Below, one piece after another: positions 55,589-64,000 of a stretch of 64,000 nt of DNA. Numbering within the stretch: position 1 is the stretch's first letter; each line of letters opens with the position of its first letter. Source of the stretch: Mycetocola zhadangensis (GTDB lineage: Bacteria > Actinomycetota > Actinomycetes > Actinomycetales > Microbacteriaceae); contig NZ_RCWJ01000001.1 of assembly GCF_003668565.1 (NCBI RefSeq), positions 682,001-746,000 on the forward strand, written 5' to 3'. The position numbers and the translations under genes are program-made. Below the pieces are notes generated by a model, which saw nothing but the letters and a program-made list of their open reading frames with translations, was not told the origin of the DNA and searched no databases.

Positions 55589-56044
55589 ATGGCCATACAT
55601 CTGGAGAACGTCGGCATCGCGGTTCGCGACATCGAAGCAACAATCGCCTTCTTCACCGACCTCGGTCTCACGGTCATCGGCCGTGACACGGTCAGTGGTG
55701 AGTGGGCCGATACCGCTGTGGGTCTCGATGGCAACCACGCCAAGATTGCGATGCTGCAAACGCCGGACGGTCAGGGGCGTCTTGAGCTTTTCGAGTACAT
55801 CCACCCCGAAGCTATCGAGACGCGTCCCACTCGTCCGAACGAAATCGGCATGCACCGTGTCGCGTTTTCCGTCGACGACATCGATCAGGCGTTGGAGATC
55901 GCGGCGAAGCACGACTGTCATCCGCTACGCGGTGTGGCGACTTACGAGGACGTTTACAAGCTGTCCTACGTCCGCGGGCCTAGCGGCATCATTGTGATGT
56001 TCGCCGAAGATCTGAGAAAGAACGAAGGTGCGAACCATTCCTAG
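55589..56044 (+). CDS. VOC-superfamily protein (glyoxalase/epimerase-like)
   Basis: This 151-residue two-module vicinal-oxygen-chelate protein opens with HLENVGIAVRDIEATIAFF and has a second metal-site module around MHRVAFSVDDIDQALEIA. LELFEYI supplies a likely metal-binding Glu. It resembles glyoxalase/bleomycin-resistance and methylmalonyl-CoA-epimerase-like proteins. Without neighbours of known pathway its substrate cannot be named. It overlaps the start of the next gene by 17 bases. Confidence 0.82.
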   Translation: MAIHLENVGIAVRDIEATIAFFTDLGLTVIGRDTVSGEWADTAVGLDGNHAKIAMLQTPDGQGRLELFEYIHPEAIETRPTRPNEIGMHRVAFSVDDIDQALEIAAKHDCHPLRGVATYEDVYKLSYVRGPSGIIVMFAEDLRKNEGANHS

Positions 56045-56354
56045 CCTCGACGCCCTGGACGTTTTCGGGTGGGTCTCGTCGACCGTCGGTGCCGTGCTCT
56101 TTATGGCGTCATTGACAAGGGTCTTTCGCGCCAATCCCGACACGAGAATCCCGTTCGTCCGGAGTCCGCCGATCATCCCGCCAGGTTCCGTCGCAATGCG
56201 GAGCAGCGGCGCAGGCTTCCTCGTCGTCGGCAGCTTCGCGCTCAGCCAAACACTGGGCACCTGGAGCTTCGTCATTGTCCTCGGCCTGGTTCTCGTCCCC
56301 GCAGTGCTCATCATGATTCGCAACCGACGAATACCTTCACAGGCGAACCGCTGA
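56028..56354 (+). CDS. Small membrane protein of unknown function (108 aa)
   Basis: The 108-residue protein has an N-terminal hydrophobic segment (VFGWVSSTVGAVLFMASL), a Pro-rich loop (PFVRSPPIIPPGSVA), and two more membrane segments (GFLVVGSFALSQTLG, FVIVLGLVLVPAVLIMI) before a basic tail. The GTG start at 56028 lies inside the end of the VOC gene, suggesting coupled translation. No family is recognised with confidence. Confidence 0.65.
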   Translation: MRTIPSLDALDVFGWVSSTVGAVLFMASLTRVFRANPDTRIPFVRSPPIIPPGSVAMRSSGAGFLVVGSFALSQTLGTWSFVIVLGLVLVPAVLIMIRNRRIPSQANR

Positions 56355-56413
56355 CACACGAGGCATCACTACCCAGGGCTGTCATGTGGGCGTGTGCAGG
56401 CTCCCGGCACGCA

Positions 56414-56419
56414 TAGGCT
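56414..56419 (+). promoter_or_regulatory. -10-like hexamer TAGGCT for the methyltransferase
   Basis: TAGGCT ends 6 nt before the ATG at 56426, with no ribosome binding site. Confidence 0.5.
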
Positions 56420-56425
56420 TGAGCT

Positions 56426-57232
56426 ATGGCAATTTCAGAGCGCTACACGCTGGGACATCATGAAAGCGTCCTGCGGACGCACAGCTGGCGTACCGTTGAC
56501 AACTCCGCGGCATACCTCGCGCCCTACCTCGTGCCTGGCGTTCAGGTGCTTGACGTTGGTAGTGGGCCCGGAACGATCACCCTGGACATTGCCGAACGCA
56601 TCAACCCCGGATCCGTTATCGGAATGGACGCGTCGAGCGACGTCTGCATTTCAGCCTCAACGCTCGCGCGCGACAGCGGCGTCATGAACGTCGACTTTGT
56701 GCCCGGAGACGCGTACGCGCTCGACTACCCGGATGACACATTCGACATCGTGCACGCACACCAGGTGCTTCAGCACGTCGGGGATCCCGTTGCTGTTCTC
56801 CGCGAGATGCGCCGAGTGGTCAAGCCGGGCGGCATCGTCGCGGCTCGGGACGTCATCTATGGTGCTGCCAGCTGGTTCCCGCTCCTGCGAGGGCTGGACA
56901 CGTGGATGCGCGTGTACCAGTCTCTGGCCCGGTCGAACGCTGGCGAGCCCAACGCAGGGCGGTCGCTCAAGGCCTGGGCCATGGAGGCCGGCTTCACCCA
57001 CGTCGAGAGCTCGGCGTCGATCTGGTGCTTCTCCACGGATGCGGATCGCGACTGGTGGGGGAGCGCTTGGGCGGATCGAGCCGTTGAGTCCAGCTTCGCC
57101 GAGCAATCGATCGAAACCGGCGCAGCCTCCCAGGCTGAGCTCAACGAGATATCAGCGGCGTGGACCGAATGGGTTGGCGACGATCGCGGGTGGTATGCCA
57201 TGCCGCACGGCGAGATTCTCGCCCGCAAGTAA
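56426..57232 (+). CDS. Class I SAM-dependent methyltransferase
   Basis: This 268-residue methyltransferase has motif I VLDVGSGPGTITLDIA near residue 43, then the acidic GMDAS, VPGDAYALDYPDDTFDIVH and the helix REMRRVVKPGGIV. It resembles UbiE/MenG-like enzymes in the core but has its own C-terminal region (EWVGDDRGWYAMPHGEILARK). The substrate is unknown. It is monocistronic by layout, with a leaderless-type start. Confidence 0.87.
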   Translation: MAISERYTLGHHESVLRTHSWRTVDNSAAYLAPYLVPGVQVLDVGSGPGTITLDIAERINPGSVIGMDASSDVCISASTLARDSGVMNVDFVPGDAYALDYPDDTFDIVHAHQVLQHVGDPVAVLREMRRVVKPGGIVAARDVIYGAASWFPLLRGLDTWMRVYQSLARSNAGEPNAGRSLKAWAMEAGFTHVESSASIWCFSTDADRDWWGSAWADRAVESSFAEQSIETGAASQAELNEISAAWTEWVGDDRGWYAMPHGEILARK

Positions 57233-57261
57233 CAGAATCGACTTACCTCGAGAGTCTCTTG

Positions 57262-57522
57262 CTACTCTTCGTCGTCCTCGGTGGCGTCGTCATGCTGACG
57301 GATCGTTGCCGAGCCCGTCGACGGGTTGAACGTGATGATCGTGCCATCGTCGAGCTCGACGATCGGCAAGCGTTCAAGCCAGGTGAGAGTCCATCGCCAA
57401 CCTGTCGTGTCGACATCCTCAGCGACGAGTTCGTCCTCGACCGTCTTCACGGCAGCGACGACGACCTCGGACAGTCCAGCGGGCGGTGTGTCCCCAACCG
57501 ACCAGCGCGTTCCGAGTTGCAT
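57262..57522 (-). CDS. Small conserved protein of unknown function (86 aa)
   Basis: The 86-residue soluble acidic protein has a basic/aromatic middle (DTTGWRWTLTWLERLPIVELDD) and a very acidic end (HDDATEDDEE). The ATG starts 4 nt after the stop of the GNAT gene, with AGGGG inside the end of that gene as ribosome binding site. It is thus the last gene of a valS-GNAT-unknown operon. The function is unknown. Confidence 0.7.
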   Translation of the reverse strand: MQLGTRWSVGDTPPAGLSEVVVAAVKTVEDELVAEDVDTTGWRWTLTWLERLPIVELDDGTIITFNPSTGSATIRQHDDATEDDEE

Positions 57523-57526
57523 GACG

Positions 57527-57979
57527 CTACCCCTGTACCTTGAGGTCGTAGGTCACCCATTCCGTGCGATTCGCGACCTTGTCGTAGAGGATCTGCGCCT
57601 CATCATTGTCCGGAGCTGTGATCCAGCGCACGATCGTCGCACCCTGTGACCGCGCGATGTCCGTGACCTGCTCGATTAGGGCGGTGGCGATGCCTTTGCC
57701 GCGTGCATCAGGAGCGACGAACAGGTCGTCGAGGTAAACTCCTGTGCCGCCGGCCAGCGGTCGCGCGAAGGTGCGGTAGTGGGCGAGGCCGACGAGCGAC
57801 CCGTCGGCGTCCTGCGCAACCAGAGCGGAAACACCGTGCGCATTGTCGGTGATCCAGCTCCACACCAGCAGCGCCTTCTCATCGGGCACCGGAGTGCCGT
57901 AGAAGTCGCCGTAGCTAGCGAAGAGAGGCAGCCAATTGAAGAAGTCGCGGTCGTGAGCCGGTCGAATCTCGAACGTCAT
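57527..57979 (-). CDS. GNAT-family N-acetyltransferase
   Basis: The 150-residue acetyltransferase has the acetyl-CoA-binding motif A around YLDDLFVAPDARGKGIATALIEQV (here LDDLFVAP and RGKGIATAL). The substrate is unknown. The ATG has GGAGAAG just upstream and lies 9 nt after the valS stop, so it should be in the valS transcript. Confidence 0.87.
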   Translation of the reverse strand: MTFEIRPAHDRDFFNWLPLFASYGDFYGTPVPDEKALLVWSWITDNAHGVSALVAQDADGSLVGLAHYRTFARPLAGGTGVYLDDLFVAPDARGKGIATALIEQVTDIARSQGATIVRWITAPDNDEAQILYDKVANRTEWVTYDLKVQG

Positions 57980-57988
57980 TGCTTCTCC

Positions 57989-60586
57989 CTAACTCTCGTT
58001 CGGCGCTGGGGCGTCGACCGGGGCAAATTCGACTCCGGTGACCGTGAGCTCGTCCGCCGGGGTGAACCTGAGTCTAACGATACGTCCGACCGCTTTGAGA
58101 TCGGATTCTGCCGCGGTCAGGAGGGCAATCTGTTCGCTCGTGCCCGTGATCGTCGCCTCAGTCAGTGTCGCCTTCTGCGACGCCTTCGCGTCGGTCTTGG
58201 CGCGACGGATGCTTGTCAGAGCCTGACCGGCCAGGACCAGAAGTTCGGCGTCGCCTTCAGGGGTCAGCTCATCGACGGTGGGCCAGGACGCCGAGTGCAC
58301 GGAGCCCTCGTTCCACCAGGACCAGGCCTCGTCGACAGCAAACGGGATGAACGGTGCGAACAGGCGGAGCAGGACGCTCAGGGCCTCGCGCAGTGCGGCG
58401 ACGGCGGATGCCTGGCCAGGGTTGGCGACGTCGTATGCGCGCTCCTTCACCAGTTCGAGGTAGTCGTCGCAGAACGTCCAGAAGAACGACTCGGCCGTCT
58501 CAAGTGCACGAGCGTGGTCGTAGGACTCGAACGCACTCGTCGCGTCAGCAACAACGGTGCGCAACGTCGCGAGCATGCTCAGGTCGATCGCCTCGGTCAC
58601 CTCGGCGTCAGCAGCAGCATCGAAGCTCAGGATGAACTTGGATGCGTTGAGCACCTTGATCGCGAGACGGCGCCCGATCTTGATCTGCGTCGGGTTCTGC
58701 GGGTCGAAACCTGCGTCGGTGCCGAGGCGAGACGATGCCGCCCAGTACCGAACAGCATCCGAACCGTGCTTCTCCAGGATGTCAGCAGGGGTAACGACGT
58801 TGCCCTTGGACTTCGACATCTTCTTGCGGTCGGGGTCGAGGATCCAACCGGAAAGAGCGGCGTGCTCCCACGGCTTCTCGTTGTACTCGAGCACCGAACG
58901 CAGCATGGTGGAGAACAGCCAGGTGCGGATGATGTCCTGTCCCTGCGGACGCATGGAGTACGGGAACACAAGGTTCCACAGCTCAGGGTCGCGCTCCCAG
59001 CCACCGGCAAGCTGCGGGGTGAGCGACGATGTGGCCCAGGTGTCCATGACGTCGAGTTCGCCGATGAAGCCACCGGGCTGGTTGCGCTGCGATTCCTCGA
59101 ACCCGGGGGCGGTGTCGCTGGACGGGTCGACCGGAAGCGACGCCTCTGCAGCAACAATGGGGGAGTCGTAGACCGGGTTGCCGTCGGCGTCGAGTGGGTA
59201 CCAGAGCGGGATGGGCACGCCGAAGAAACGCTGGCGCGAGATCAGCCAGTCGCCGGTCAGCCCGCCGACCCAGTTCTCGTACCGCACCCGCATGAAGTCG
59301 GGGTGCCAATCGAGTTCATTGCCGAGTTCGATCAGGCGGGCACGAAGCTCCTCGTCGCGGGCACCGTTCTTGATGTACCACTGGCGGGTGGACACGATCT
59401 CGAGCGGCTTGTCGCCCTTTTCGAAGAACTTGACGGCGTGGGTGATCGGCTTGGGGTCTCCGAGAAGGTCACCGGACTCCTTGAGCAGCGCAACGACGGC
59501 CTGCTTGGCGCTGAAGACGGTTTTGCCGGCCAGTTCGCGGTACGCGGACTGTCCTTCTTCGCTCGTAATGACATCCGGTGCTTCACTAATGATGCGACCG
59601 TCCCGACCCATGATGGTGCGGTTGGGCAGATCAAGCTCGCGCCACCAGACCACGTCGGTGACGTCACCGAACGTACAGATCATGGCGATGCCCGCTCCTT
59701 TGTCAGGCTGGGCGAGGTGATGGGCTAGAACGGGAACGTCAACGCCGAACAGTGGTGTCTTCACTGTCGTGCCGAAGTACTGCTGGTAGCGCTCGTCGTC
59801 GGGGTGCGCGACAAGGGCGACACAGGCTGGGAGCAGCTCGGGACGGGTGGTTTCGATTTCGATGGTGCCGCCGTCTGGCTTCGCGAAGGCGAGACGGTGG
59901 TACGCGGCCGGCTGTTCCTTGTCTTCGAGTTCGGCCTGCGCAACAGCCGTGCGGAATGTCACATCCCACAGCGTCGGCGCCATGGCCTGGTATGCCTCGC
60001 CACGCTCGATGTTGCGCACGAAAGCGAGCTGGCTGGTGCGGATGGAGTCGTTTCCGATCGTGCGGTACGACTGCTTCCAGTCCACCGAGAGGCCAAGGGT
60101 GCGCCACAGCGCCTCGAACTGCTTCTCATCTTCGATCGTCAGCGTTTCGCAGAGCTCGATGAAGTTGCGTCGTGAGATCGGCTTCTGGTCCGCGGCCTTT
60201 GAGCTCTTGTTGTCGCCGCCCTCAAACGGTGGCACGAAGTCCGGGTCGTAGGGGAGTGTCGGGTCGCAGCGAACGCCGTAGTAGTTCTGCACACGACGCT
60301 CGGTGGGCAGACCGTTGTCGTCCCAGCCCATCGGGTAAAAGACCTGCTTGCCCTGCATGCGCTGGAAGCGCGCAACCACGTCGGTGTGGGTGTAGCTGAA
60401 AACGTGCCCGATGTGCAGCGAACCTGATGCGGTCGGCGGCGGCGTGTCGATCGAGTAGACGCAGTCGCGGCCACCCTCGAGCGCGGCAGGGCGGTTGAAG
60501 CTATAGGTGCCGTTTGCCTCCCATGCCGGCCCCCATTTTGCCTCGAGGCCCTCGAGTACGGGCTTGTCTGGAACTGATGAGGTCAT
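57989..60586 (-). CDS. valS: Valyl-tRNA synthetase
   Basis: This is a class Ia aminoacyl-tRNA synthetase of 865 residues. The HIGH motif is LHIGHVFSYTHTD and the KMSKS motif is KKMSKSKGNVV. An editing domain lies between them, and an anticodon-binding domain follows. The protein ends without the long C-terminal coiled coil seen in many bacterial ValRS, as is common in this group. The ATG at 60586 has GGAG 7 nt upstream. GNAT and a small protein gene follow in the same direction. Confidence 0.96.
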   Translation of the reverse strand: MTSSVPDKPVLEGLEAKWGPAWEANGTYSFNRPAALEGGRDCVYSIDTPPPTASGSLHIGHVFSYTHTDVVARFQRMQGKQVFYPMGWDDNGLPTERRVQNYYGVRCDPTLPYDPDFVPPFEGGDNKSSKAADQKPISRRNFIELCETLTIEDEKQFEALWRTLGLSVDWKQSYRTIGNDSIRTSQLAFVRNIERGEAYQAMAPTLWDVTFRTAVAQAELEDKEQPAAYHRLAFAKPDGGTIEIETTRPELLPACVALVAHPDDERYQQYFGTTVKTPLFGVDVPVLAHHLAQPDKGAGIAMICTFGDVTDVVWWRELDLPNRTIMGRDGRIISEAPDVITSEEGQSAYRELAGKTVFSAKQAVVALLKESGDLLGDPKPITHAVKFFEKGDKPLEIVSTRQWYIKNGARDEELRARLIELGNELDWHPDFMRVRYENWVGGLTGDWLISRQRFFGVPIPLWYPLDADGNPVYDSPIVAAEASLPVDPSSDTAPGFEESQRNQPGGFIGELDVMDTWATSSLTPQLAGGWERDPELWNLVFPYSMRPQGQDIIRTWLFSTMLRSVLEYNEKPWEHAALSGWILDPDRKKMSKSKGNVVTPADILEKHGSDAVRYWAASSRLGTDAGFDPQNPTQIKIGRRLAIKVLNASKFILSFDAAADAEVTEAIDLSMLATLRTVVADATSAFESYDHARALETAESFFWTFCDDYLELVKERAYDVANPGQASAVAALREALSVLLRLFAPFIPFAVDEAWSWWNEGSVHSASWPTVDELTPEGDAELLVLAGQALTSIRRAKTDAKASQKATLTEATITGTSEQIALLTAAESDLKAVGRIVRLRFTPADELTVTGVEFAPVDAPAPNES

Positions 60587-60681
60587 GGGTAACTCCGGTT
60601 CGATATGGGCGGCACCGTGTGTACGTGCCTGAGTGTCGGGAACGGTTAATGCTACCGGAGCCGAGACTTATCGTCGGGCAG

Positions 60682-62295
60682 TCAGGCCGAGTGCGAGGCC
60701 AGTCGGGGTGCGTCAGCGACGAGTCGAGCGGTGTACGGATGCTGCGGGTTGTCGAAAACGTCTGTCGCGTTTCCGGTCTCAACGATGCGCCCGTCCTTCA
60801 TTACGGCTATCCGGTCGCTCATGTGGCGTACGACGCCCAGATCATGGGAGATGAACAGGTAGCTGAGGCCGCGTTCAGCCTGCAGCCGGTCGAGTAGATC
60901 GAGGACCTGGGCCTGGACGGTGACGTCGAGCGCAGACACTGGCTCGTCGCAGACGATCAGCTCGGGGCGTGCGGCGAGGGCGCGGGCAATCGACACCCGC
61001 TGGCGCTGGCCTCCGGACAGCAGGAGAGGGCGGGTGCTCGCGACGCTCTGCGCCAGCCCAACGGAGTCGAGGAGTTCGGCGACGCTTGAGCGGTCGTCCG
61101 CCGGTGCCGTGTCGAGCGCGTCCGTGAGAATGCGCCGGACACTCATCCGCGGATCGAATGAGCTCAGGCTGTCCTGGTAGATCGCTCCGATACGCCGACG
61201 CAACGGTCTCCGGTCGCGCTCGCGGAGTTCTGAGAACGGACGGTCATCGAGCAGCACACTGCCCTCGTCCGGTGTGCTGAGCGCGAGGACCAGTCGGGCA
61301 ACCGTTGTTTTGCCAGACCCTGACTCGCCGACGAGTCCCAGGGTTTCGCCGCGAGCCAGGTCGAACGAGACACCGTTCACGGCACGGAACCGACCGCCTG
61401 GTGCCGGGAACGTCTTGACAAGTGACCGCGCCTCGAGAACCGGCGTGATGGCATCCGTCGTTCGAAGTGTCGGCGGGGTGCGAACGGCCGGCGCGCCCGG
61501 CACCAGCTGGGTACCCCGGGGTTTGTCGGTGGGAACGGCGGCGATCAGGCGCTGTGTGTACTCCTCGCGTGGGTGGTTCAGCAGGGTGCGTGTATCGCCG
61601 GATTCGACAATGCGACCGTCTTTCATGACGAGGACGCGGTCAGCGACCGCGCTGACGACGGCCAGGTCATGGCTGATCAGCAGGATCCCGGTGCCATTGG
61701 CCTTGATCTCGGCGAGCAGGTCGAGGATGCGGGCCTGGATGGTGACGTCGAGAGCGGTTGTTGGTTCATCGGCGATCAGGAGCGGCGGGTGAAGGGCGAG
61801 AGCTGCGGCAATGAGGGCGCGCTGGCGAAGGCCGCCGCTGAGGTCACCTGAGCGCTGGGATACGGCGCGTTCGGGATACGGCATGCCGACCTGGCTGAGA
61901 ACCTCGAGCACTCGGGTCTGGGCCGCGAGCGCCGACAGGCCACCGTGCAGCCGGAGGGCGTCGCCGATCTCTCGGCCGATCGGGCGCAGCGGGTCGAGGG
62001 AAACGAGGGCATCCTGGAGGACAAGACCGACCTGCGATCCGCGGATGCGTCGCCAGTCACGGTCTGAGGCGGTGCTGAGGTCCCTGCCGTTGAGGCTGAG
62101 GGTCGATGCGGAGACCCGCGAGCGGGCGCCAGCCAGGCCGAGCAGCGAGCGAGCGGTGACGCTCTTGCCCGAACCCGATTCACCGACAATCGCGACGCAC
62201 TCGCCGGGGTTCACGGAGAAGCTGAGGTCGTGGACCACAGTGTTGTCGCCGAACGAGACGGACAGGTTGTCGACGGAGAGCAGTGGGGAGTTCAC
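60682..62295 (-). CDS. Peptide/nickel-type ABC transporter, fused double ATPase (DppDF-like)
   Basis: The 537-residue protein carries two ABC ATPase domains in one chain. The first has GESGSGKSVTARSL, LSGGLRQRALIA and LLIADEPTTALDV. The second, from about residue 270, has GESGSGKTTVARL, LSGGQRQRVSIARAL and LIVCDEPVSALDV. This is the Dpp/Opp/Nik arrangement with both subunits joined. The start is the GTG at 62295, which overlaps the permease stop (GTGA). A 95-codon in-frame upstream extension lies inside the permease gene and is rejected. Confidence 0.93.
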   Translation of the reverse strand: MNSPLLSVDNLSVSFGDNTVVHDLSFSVNPGECVAIVGESGSGKSVTARSLLGLAGARSRVSASTLSLNGRDLSTASDRDWRRIRGSQVGLVLQDALVSLDPLRPIGREIGDALRLHGGLSALAAQTRVLEVLSQVGMPYPERAVSQRSGDLSGGLRQRALIAAALALHPPLLIADEPTTALDVTIQARILDLLAEIKANGTGILLISHDLAVVSAVADRVLVMKDGRIVESGDTRTLLNHPREEYTQRLIAAVPTDKPRGTQLVPGAPAVRTPPTLRTTDAITPVLEARSLVKTFPAPGGRFRAVNGVSFDLARGETLGLVGESGSGKTTVARLVLALSTPDEGSVLLDDRPFSELRERDRRPLRRRIGAIYQDSLSSFDPRMSVRRILTDALDTAPADDRSSVAELLDSVGLAQSVASTRPLLLSGGQRQRVSIARALAARPELIVCDEPVSALDVTVQAQVLDLLDRLQAERGLSYLFISHDLGVVRHMSDRIAVMKDGRIVETGNATDVFDNPQHPYTARLVADAPRLASHSA

Positions 62296-63149
62296 GCGTT
62301 TGCCGCCGTTCGTCGAGTGAGGCTTCGGCCGAGCACTGTTGTGGCGATGGTGGTGAGCACGATCATCAGGCCGGGGAAGACGGTGAGCCACCACGCGGTA
62401 CCGATGTAGGTGCGGCCGGCGGACAGCATGGCGCCCCACTCCGCAGCCGGTGGTTGGGCTCCGAGACCGAGATAGCTGAGTGCAGCGGCCCAGACCACAG
62501 CCTGGCCGACGCCGAGGGTAGCGAGGACAACGAGAGGGGCAAGGGCGTTGGGCAGGATGTGACGGGTGAGGACGCGCCACCGACCGTGGCCGAGTACGCG
62601 GGCCGCCTCGACGTAGCCGGATGACCTGATGCTGATCAGCTGGCCGCGGATGATGCGCGCGTACCCTGGCGCTGTTGACAGGCCGACGGCGATGGTTGCC
62701 GTCACGGGCCCTGGGCCGGCGATCACGATGACGAGAAGCGCGAGGAGGAGACCGGGGAAGGCGAAGAGCACCTCGATGACGCGGTTGACGGTGAAGTCGA
62801 GTGCCCGTCCGCCGAAGCCCGCGAGCACTCCGAGGATCAGTCCGAGGGTGAGGCCGATGGCTGTCGCGGAAATGCCGATGAGGAGTGAGGTTGAGGTTCC
62901 AGCTACCACTCGGCTGTAGATGTCCCTGCCGGATTCATCTGTGCCGAACCAGTGGTCGGTCGACGGGCTCTCAAACGCTTCCTTCGCGGAGATGGCGTTC
63001 GGATCGATGGAGGAGAGCACGCCGGGGGCGATTGTCGCCACCACGAGGAAGAGCACGAAGAGGCTGGCGAGTACTTCACCGACGCTCAGGCGCACTCGGC
63101 GGACGTGTGTGGCGCTCGCCGCAGCCGTCCGCAGGTCGAGTTCGCTCAT
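62292..63149 (-). CDS. Peptide/nickel-type ABC transporter permease (DppC-like)
   Basis: The 285-residue permease starts with a cytoplasmic tail and one span (LASLFVLFLVVATIAPGVL). The short HWFGTDESGRDIYSRVV motif typical of DppC/OppC follows, then five further spans. The EAA loop is present as YVEAARVLGHGRWRVLTRHILPN, here VEAARVLGHGRWRVL and HILPNAL. Its ATG overlaps the stop of the upstream permease by 4 bases. Confidence 0.93.
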   Translation of the reverse strand: MSELDLRTAAASATHVRRVRLSVGEVLASLFVLFLVVATIAPGVLSSIDPNAISAKEAFESPSTDHWFGTDESGRDIYSRVVAGTSTSLLIGISATAIGLTLGLILGVLAGFGGRALDFTVNRVIEVLFAFPGLLLALLVIVIAGPGPVTATIAVGLSTAPGYARIIRGQLISIRSSGYVEAARVLGHGRWRVLTRHILPNALAPLVVLATLGVGQAVVWAAALSYLGLGAQPPAAEWGAMLSAGRTYIGTAWWLTVFPGLMIVLTTIATTVLGRSLTRRTAANA

Positions 63150-64000
63150 CGCCTGGTCTCCGCACTACGCAGGCGTGGATCTGCGAGCCGGGAGGCGGCA
63201 TCCGTCAGAATCGTCATCACAATGTAGACAAACGCGACCAACAGGACAACGCCGGTGACGACTGGGACGTCACGAAGTGTGACTGCCTGAAGAAGTGTGC
63301 GACCCAGGCCCGGCCTCGCGAAGATCGTCTCGACGACAACGGCGCCCGAGATGAGGTAACCAAGAGCCCAGCCAGACAGGCTGATGGCCGGAAGACTCGC
63401 GTGTCGGAGGGCATGGCGAAGACGGATGCCTCGCTCGCTTTCGCCGCGTGCTCGCGCCGAGACGATGAATGGGGCGTCGAGCGTGTCGAGGAGCGTCTCG
63501 CGCATGACCTGGGCGAGGAATCCGGCGAGCGGGATGGCGAGGGTGAGAACGGGCAGGATGATGCCAGCGGCTCCTCCCGTGGAGACCGGAGGCAACCAGC
63601 CGAGGGTGGTGCTGAAGATAGCGATCAGCACTGTGGCGAGCCAGAAGTGGGGCAGTGCGGCGCTGGTGAGTTCGATGCCCTGTCCGACGGAAGCGGCGGT
63701 GCGGCTCCCGCCGGTTGACCAGAGGGAGAGGGCGAGCGCGCACAGCCAGGCCAGCGCGAGTGCGAAGAGCGCAAGCAGGAGTGTGCCGCCGATTTGGGCG
63801 CCGAGCAGATCGGCGACGGGTACCTTAAGCGCGTATGAGGAGCCCAGGTCGCCTGCGAGGAGTCGGCCGAGTGCCTGGAGGTACTGCGTGACGAGAGGGA
63901 GGTCGAGTCCGTACTCGCGCCGAACCTGGTCAAGCGTTTCCTGAGAAGCCTGGGAACCTGGGCCACCGAGGACGGCCTCAGCCGGATCGCCGGGGATCAG
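63146..64000 (-). CDS. Peptide/nickel-type ABC transporter permease (DppB-like), 5' end outside window
   Basis: The frame is open from the window edge to the TGA at 63146, giving 284 visible residues. The internal GTG at 63631 is not the true start. The visible part begins with IPGDPAEAVLGG, a pattern typical of the DppB N-terminal region after the first span, and continues through several membrane segments. The EAA loop lies in VSARARGESERGIRLRHALR. It ends with the DPRLR motif common to DppB proteins. The first span and any upstream substrate-binding protein lie outside the window. Confidence 0.9.
   Translation of the reverse strand: MIPGDPAEAVLGGPGSQASQETLDQVRREYGLDLPLVTQYLQALGRLLAGDLGSSYALKVPVADLLGAQIGGTLLLALFALALAWLCALALSLWSTGGSRTAASVGQGIELTSAALPHFWLATVLIAIFSTTLGWLPPVSTGGAAGIILPVLTLAIPLAGFLAQVMRETLLDTLDAPFIVSARARGESERGIRLRHALRHASLPAISLSGWALGYLISGAVVVETIFARPGLGRTLLQAVTLRDVPVVTGVVLLVAFVYIVMTILTDAASRLADPRLRSAETRR

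Noticed and set aside
57779-59728. A 649-codon open frame antisense to valS
   Set aside because: It lies opposite a complete, canonical valS, its translation is rich in Arg/Val/Glu/Asp without any domain pattern, and long antisense frames are expected in high-GC genes.
62296-62580. A 95-codon N-terminal extension of the fused ABC ATPase
   Set aside because: It lies wholly inside the upstream permease gene; a GTGA overlap start at 62295 explains the arrangement.
63146-63631. A 161-residue permease starting at the GTG at 63631
   Set aside because: The same frame is open from there to the window edge and encodes more DppB-like sequence, so 63631 is an internal codon and the gene is truncated by the window only.

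Overview
The window is ordinary chromosome from a high-GC Gram-positive bacterium. It most likely comes from the actinobacterial family Microbacteriaceae or a close relative. The supporting signs are strong G/C bias at third codon positions, the gene order tRNA-Pro / tig / clpP1 / clpP2 / clpX, a DUF6993-type lipoprotein placed before ettA, a group II truncated hemoglobin, a mycothiol-type DsbA-family oxidoreductase, an RpiB without the usual active-site cysteine, and many leaderless gene starts. I see no prophage, insertion sequence, integron, plasmid gene or CRISPR array. No gap between genes exceeds 300 bases.

Layout, left half. 1-3942: glycogen phosphorylase (5' end outside the window) converges on a ybaK/glgX pair. 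4005-10082: cysteine desulfurase, mnmA (tRNA 2-thiouridylation), an MFS transporter and NAD-dependent DNA ligase, meeting a convergent acyl-CoA synthetase (10083-11795). 11894-15218: the gatCAB operon, followed by a conserved unknown gene, dinB and a GerW/YtfJ-like gene. 17585-21230: a TPP-riboswitch-controlled thiamine-precursor ECF transporter (ykoE, ykoD, ykoC) followed by a small P-loop kinase-like gene. 21227-27015: a D-Ala-D-Ala carboxypeptidase homologue that appears to have lost its catalytic residues, a small zincin, tRNA-His, oligoribonuclease, tRNA-Arg, nadE, two unknown proteins and an aldo/keto reductase. 27245-32344: a second-type SSB, a lipoprotein, ettA, two unrelated thioesterases and an unknown protein.

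Right half. 32330-36435: an aminoglycoside-phosphotransferase-like gene broken by one amber codon, an FAD-dependent dehydrogenase, truncated hemoglobin and an MscS channel. 36607-43556: pepN, a DsbA-family protein, rpiB, a Nei/Fpg glycosylase, an amidohydrolase and dps. 43765-49862: a LuxR-type two-component pair and a giant 1309-residue SCO7613-like membrane protein. 49964-55457: gamma-carbonic anhydrase, a small membrane protein, tRNA-Gly, tRNA-Pro, trigger factor and the ClpP1P2/ClpX protease. 55589-60586: a VOC protein, a small membrane protein, a methyltransferase, an unknown protein, a GNAT acetyltransferase and valS. 60682-64000: a peptide/nickel-type ABC importer with fused ATPases and two permeases, cut by the window end.

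Most of this is housekeeping content, and no large undescribed system stands out. The points most worth a second look are: a very regular leaderless start architecture (a TANNNT-like hexamer ending 6-7 nt before the start codon at about 20 genes); the apparently dead carboxypeptidase; the SSB paralogue whose acidic tip motif lies inside the tail instead of at its end; the amber-interrupted kinase gene; altered key residues in PepN and in the DsbA-family protein; and the P-loop gene attached to the thiamine transporter operon.
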